A stretch of DNA of 16,453 bases from assembly GCA_001771975.1 (NCBI GenBank), contig MERE01000006.1:1-16453 (forward strand), in the 5' to 3' direction. The position numbers and the translations under genes were made by a program. Numbering within the stretch: the stretch's first letter is position 1; each line of letters opens with the position of its first letter. This DNA comes from Betaproteobacteria bacterium RIFCSPLOWO2_02_FULL_68_150. GTDB taxonomy: Bacteria; Pseudomonadota; Gammaproteobacteria; Burkholderiales; SG8-39. Positions 14,734 to 16,453 of this stretch are shown here, piece by piece. The notes beneath the pieces are model-generated. The model did not search any database. It was not told where the DNA came from and saw only the letters and a list, made by a program, of their open reading frames with translations.

Positions 14734-15093
14734 TCAGTTGCCGGGAGGCCGCGGCGAGACGTGCTGCCATCCGCCCGGGCATTCCCGGACATAGGGGTAG
14801 TACGCGCCGGCACCCTCGCAGTAGTACCAGTAGGCGGCCGATTCCGGCGCGGCCGGGCCGCCCGGCCGTTCCACGTACACCGTAGGTTCGGACGGCACCA
14901 CGACGACGCTGGGCTGGTACGGCGGGTAATAGTAGGGGTAGGGATAGCCCCAATACGGCCAGCCGAGCGGAATGCCGATACTGAATCCGATATGCGCGCG
15001 GCTTCGCCGCCCGTGCGCATCTGCCGGCGCAGCCAGCACTACGCCGAGGAGTCCGGCAACCAGGGCAATGGCGGTGAGTCTAAGGCGTTTCAT
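14734..15093 (-). CDS. Small exported Tyr/Trp/Pro-rich protein
   Basis: The 119-aa product has a clear Sec signal peptide (residues 1-26, cut after ADA) and a mature part dominated by aromatic residues and proline (PYWGYPYPYYYPPYQP at 46-61). It ends in the motif YYCEGAGAYYPYVRECPGGW (90-109), in which Cys92 and Cys105 probably form a disulfide. Proteins with this C-terminal YYC...YYPYV..CPxGW pattern are common, uncharacterised periplasmic or outer-membrane proteins of beta- and gammaproteobacteria. The ATG at 15093 follows GGAGG at about 7 nt. It is the first gene of the minus-strand series leading into the glycine-zipper lipoprotein and the cyclase. Confidence 0.82.
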   Translation of the reverse strand: MKRLRLTAIALVAGLLGVVLAAPADAHGRRSRAHIGFSIGIPLGWPYWGYPYPYYYPPYQPSVVVVPSEPTVYVERPGGPAAPESAAYWYYCEGAGAYYPYVRECPGGWQHVSPRPPGN

Positions 15094-15290
15094 ATCGATC
15101 CTCCGCAGGTACGCGACCCCACCATGATTCGACGCCTAGAGTAGCAAGAGCGTTCCGCTTCGGTGGTCACTTTTGGTAACAAACTGTTGCGGCGATTCAT
15201 CCCGGGGAGCCTGCCGTGGGTGGCGCCGCGCCGCGACCGTCCCGGTAGCGGACGGGGATCGCCTTACACTAGCGCCTGAAAGGAGTCGAT
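15094..15290. promoter_or_regulatory. Divergent promoter region between the Tyr-rich protein operon and the kinase
   Basis: This 197-bp gap must hold promoters in both directions. On the minus strand TGCTACTCT (15146-15138) fits an extended -10 element. On the plus strand TACACT (15265-15270) is a possible -10, 20 bp before the kinase GTG. Neither has a good -35, so the calls are weak. A short inverted repeat AACA-AAC-TGTT (15178-15188) lies between them and could be an operator. I see no consensus CRP-type site (TGTGA-N6-TCACA). Confidence 0.3.

Positions 15291-16453
<1,163 letters not shown>

Overview
The window is GC-rich, gene-dense chromosomal DNA, most likely from a betaproteobacterium. 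The evidence is a solitary Bug/TctC-type solute receptor inside a catabolic operon, a PcaR-type IclR regulator, a CreD homologue, and short Tyr/Trp-rich exported proteins typical of Burkholderiales and Rhodocyclales. This placement is an inference from gene content; no rRNA or tRNA is present. I see no insertion sequence, CRISPR array or phage gene.

Left third (80-6949): a six-gene minus-strand operon reads ubiD-like decarboxylase, 99-aa small protein, acyl-CoA ligase, Bug periplasmic receptor, AcuI/YhdH-type reductase, ubiX-like flavin prenyltransferase. Its junctions are 22-29 nt or less, and several genes overlap or nearly overlap. It is divergent from an IclR-family regulator gene. The divergent region holds two 17-bp palindromic sites sharing TGTGCG-N3-TGCGCACA, one just downstream of a good sigma70-type promoter for iclR and one in the ubiD leader. 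This looks like a complete uptake, CoA-activation, reversible-decarboxylation and reduction module for an unidentified aromatic or unsaturated carboxylic acid. UbiX would supply the prenylated FMN used by UbiD.

Middle (7050-12194): a nitroreductase-family flavoprotein faces a minus-strand series of dinB (DNA polymerase IV), creD (inner membrane protein) and an MFS transporter. A DUF1993 gene is divergent from dinB. This part looks ordinary.

Right part (12201-16453): a minus-strand series encodes a Tyr-rich exported protein, a glycine-zipper lipoprotein, an unusual fusion of a DUF427 domain with a class III adenylate cyclase, and a 95-aa protein of unknown function. Divergent from it, and cut by the window end, is a Ser/Thr protein kinase carrying a C-terminal cyclic-nucleotide-binding domain. 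Together the cyclase and kinase suggest a local cAMP-to-phosphorylation circuit: the cyclase would make the ligand and the kinase would sense it in the same polypeptide. This pairing and the ubiD operon with its operator pair are the most interesting parts of the window.
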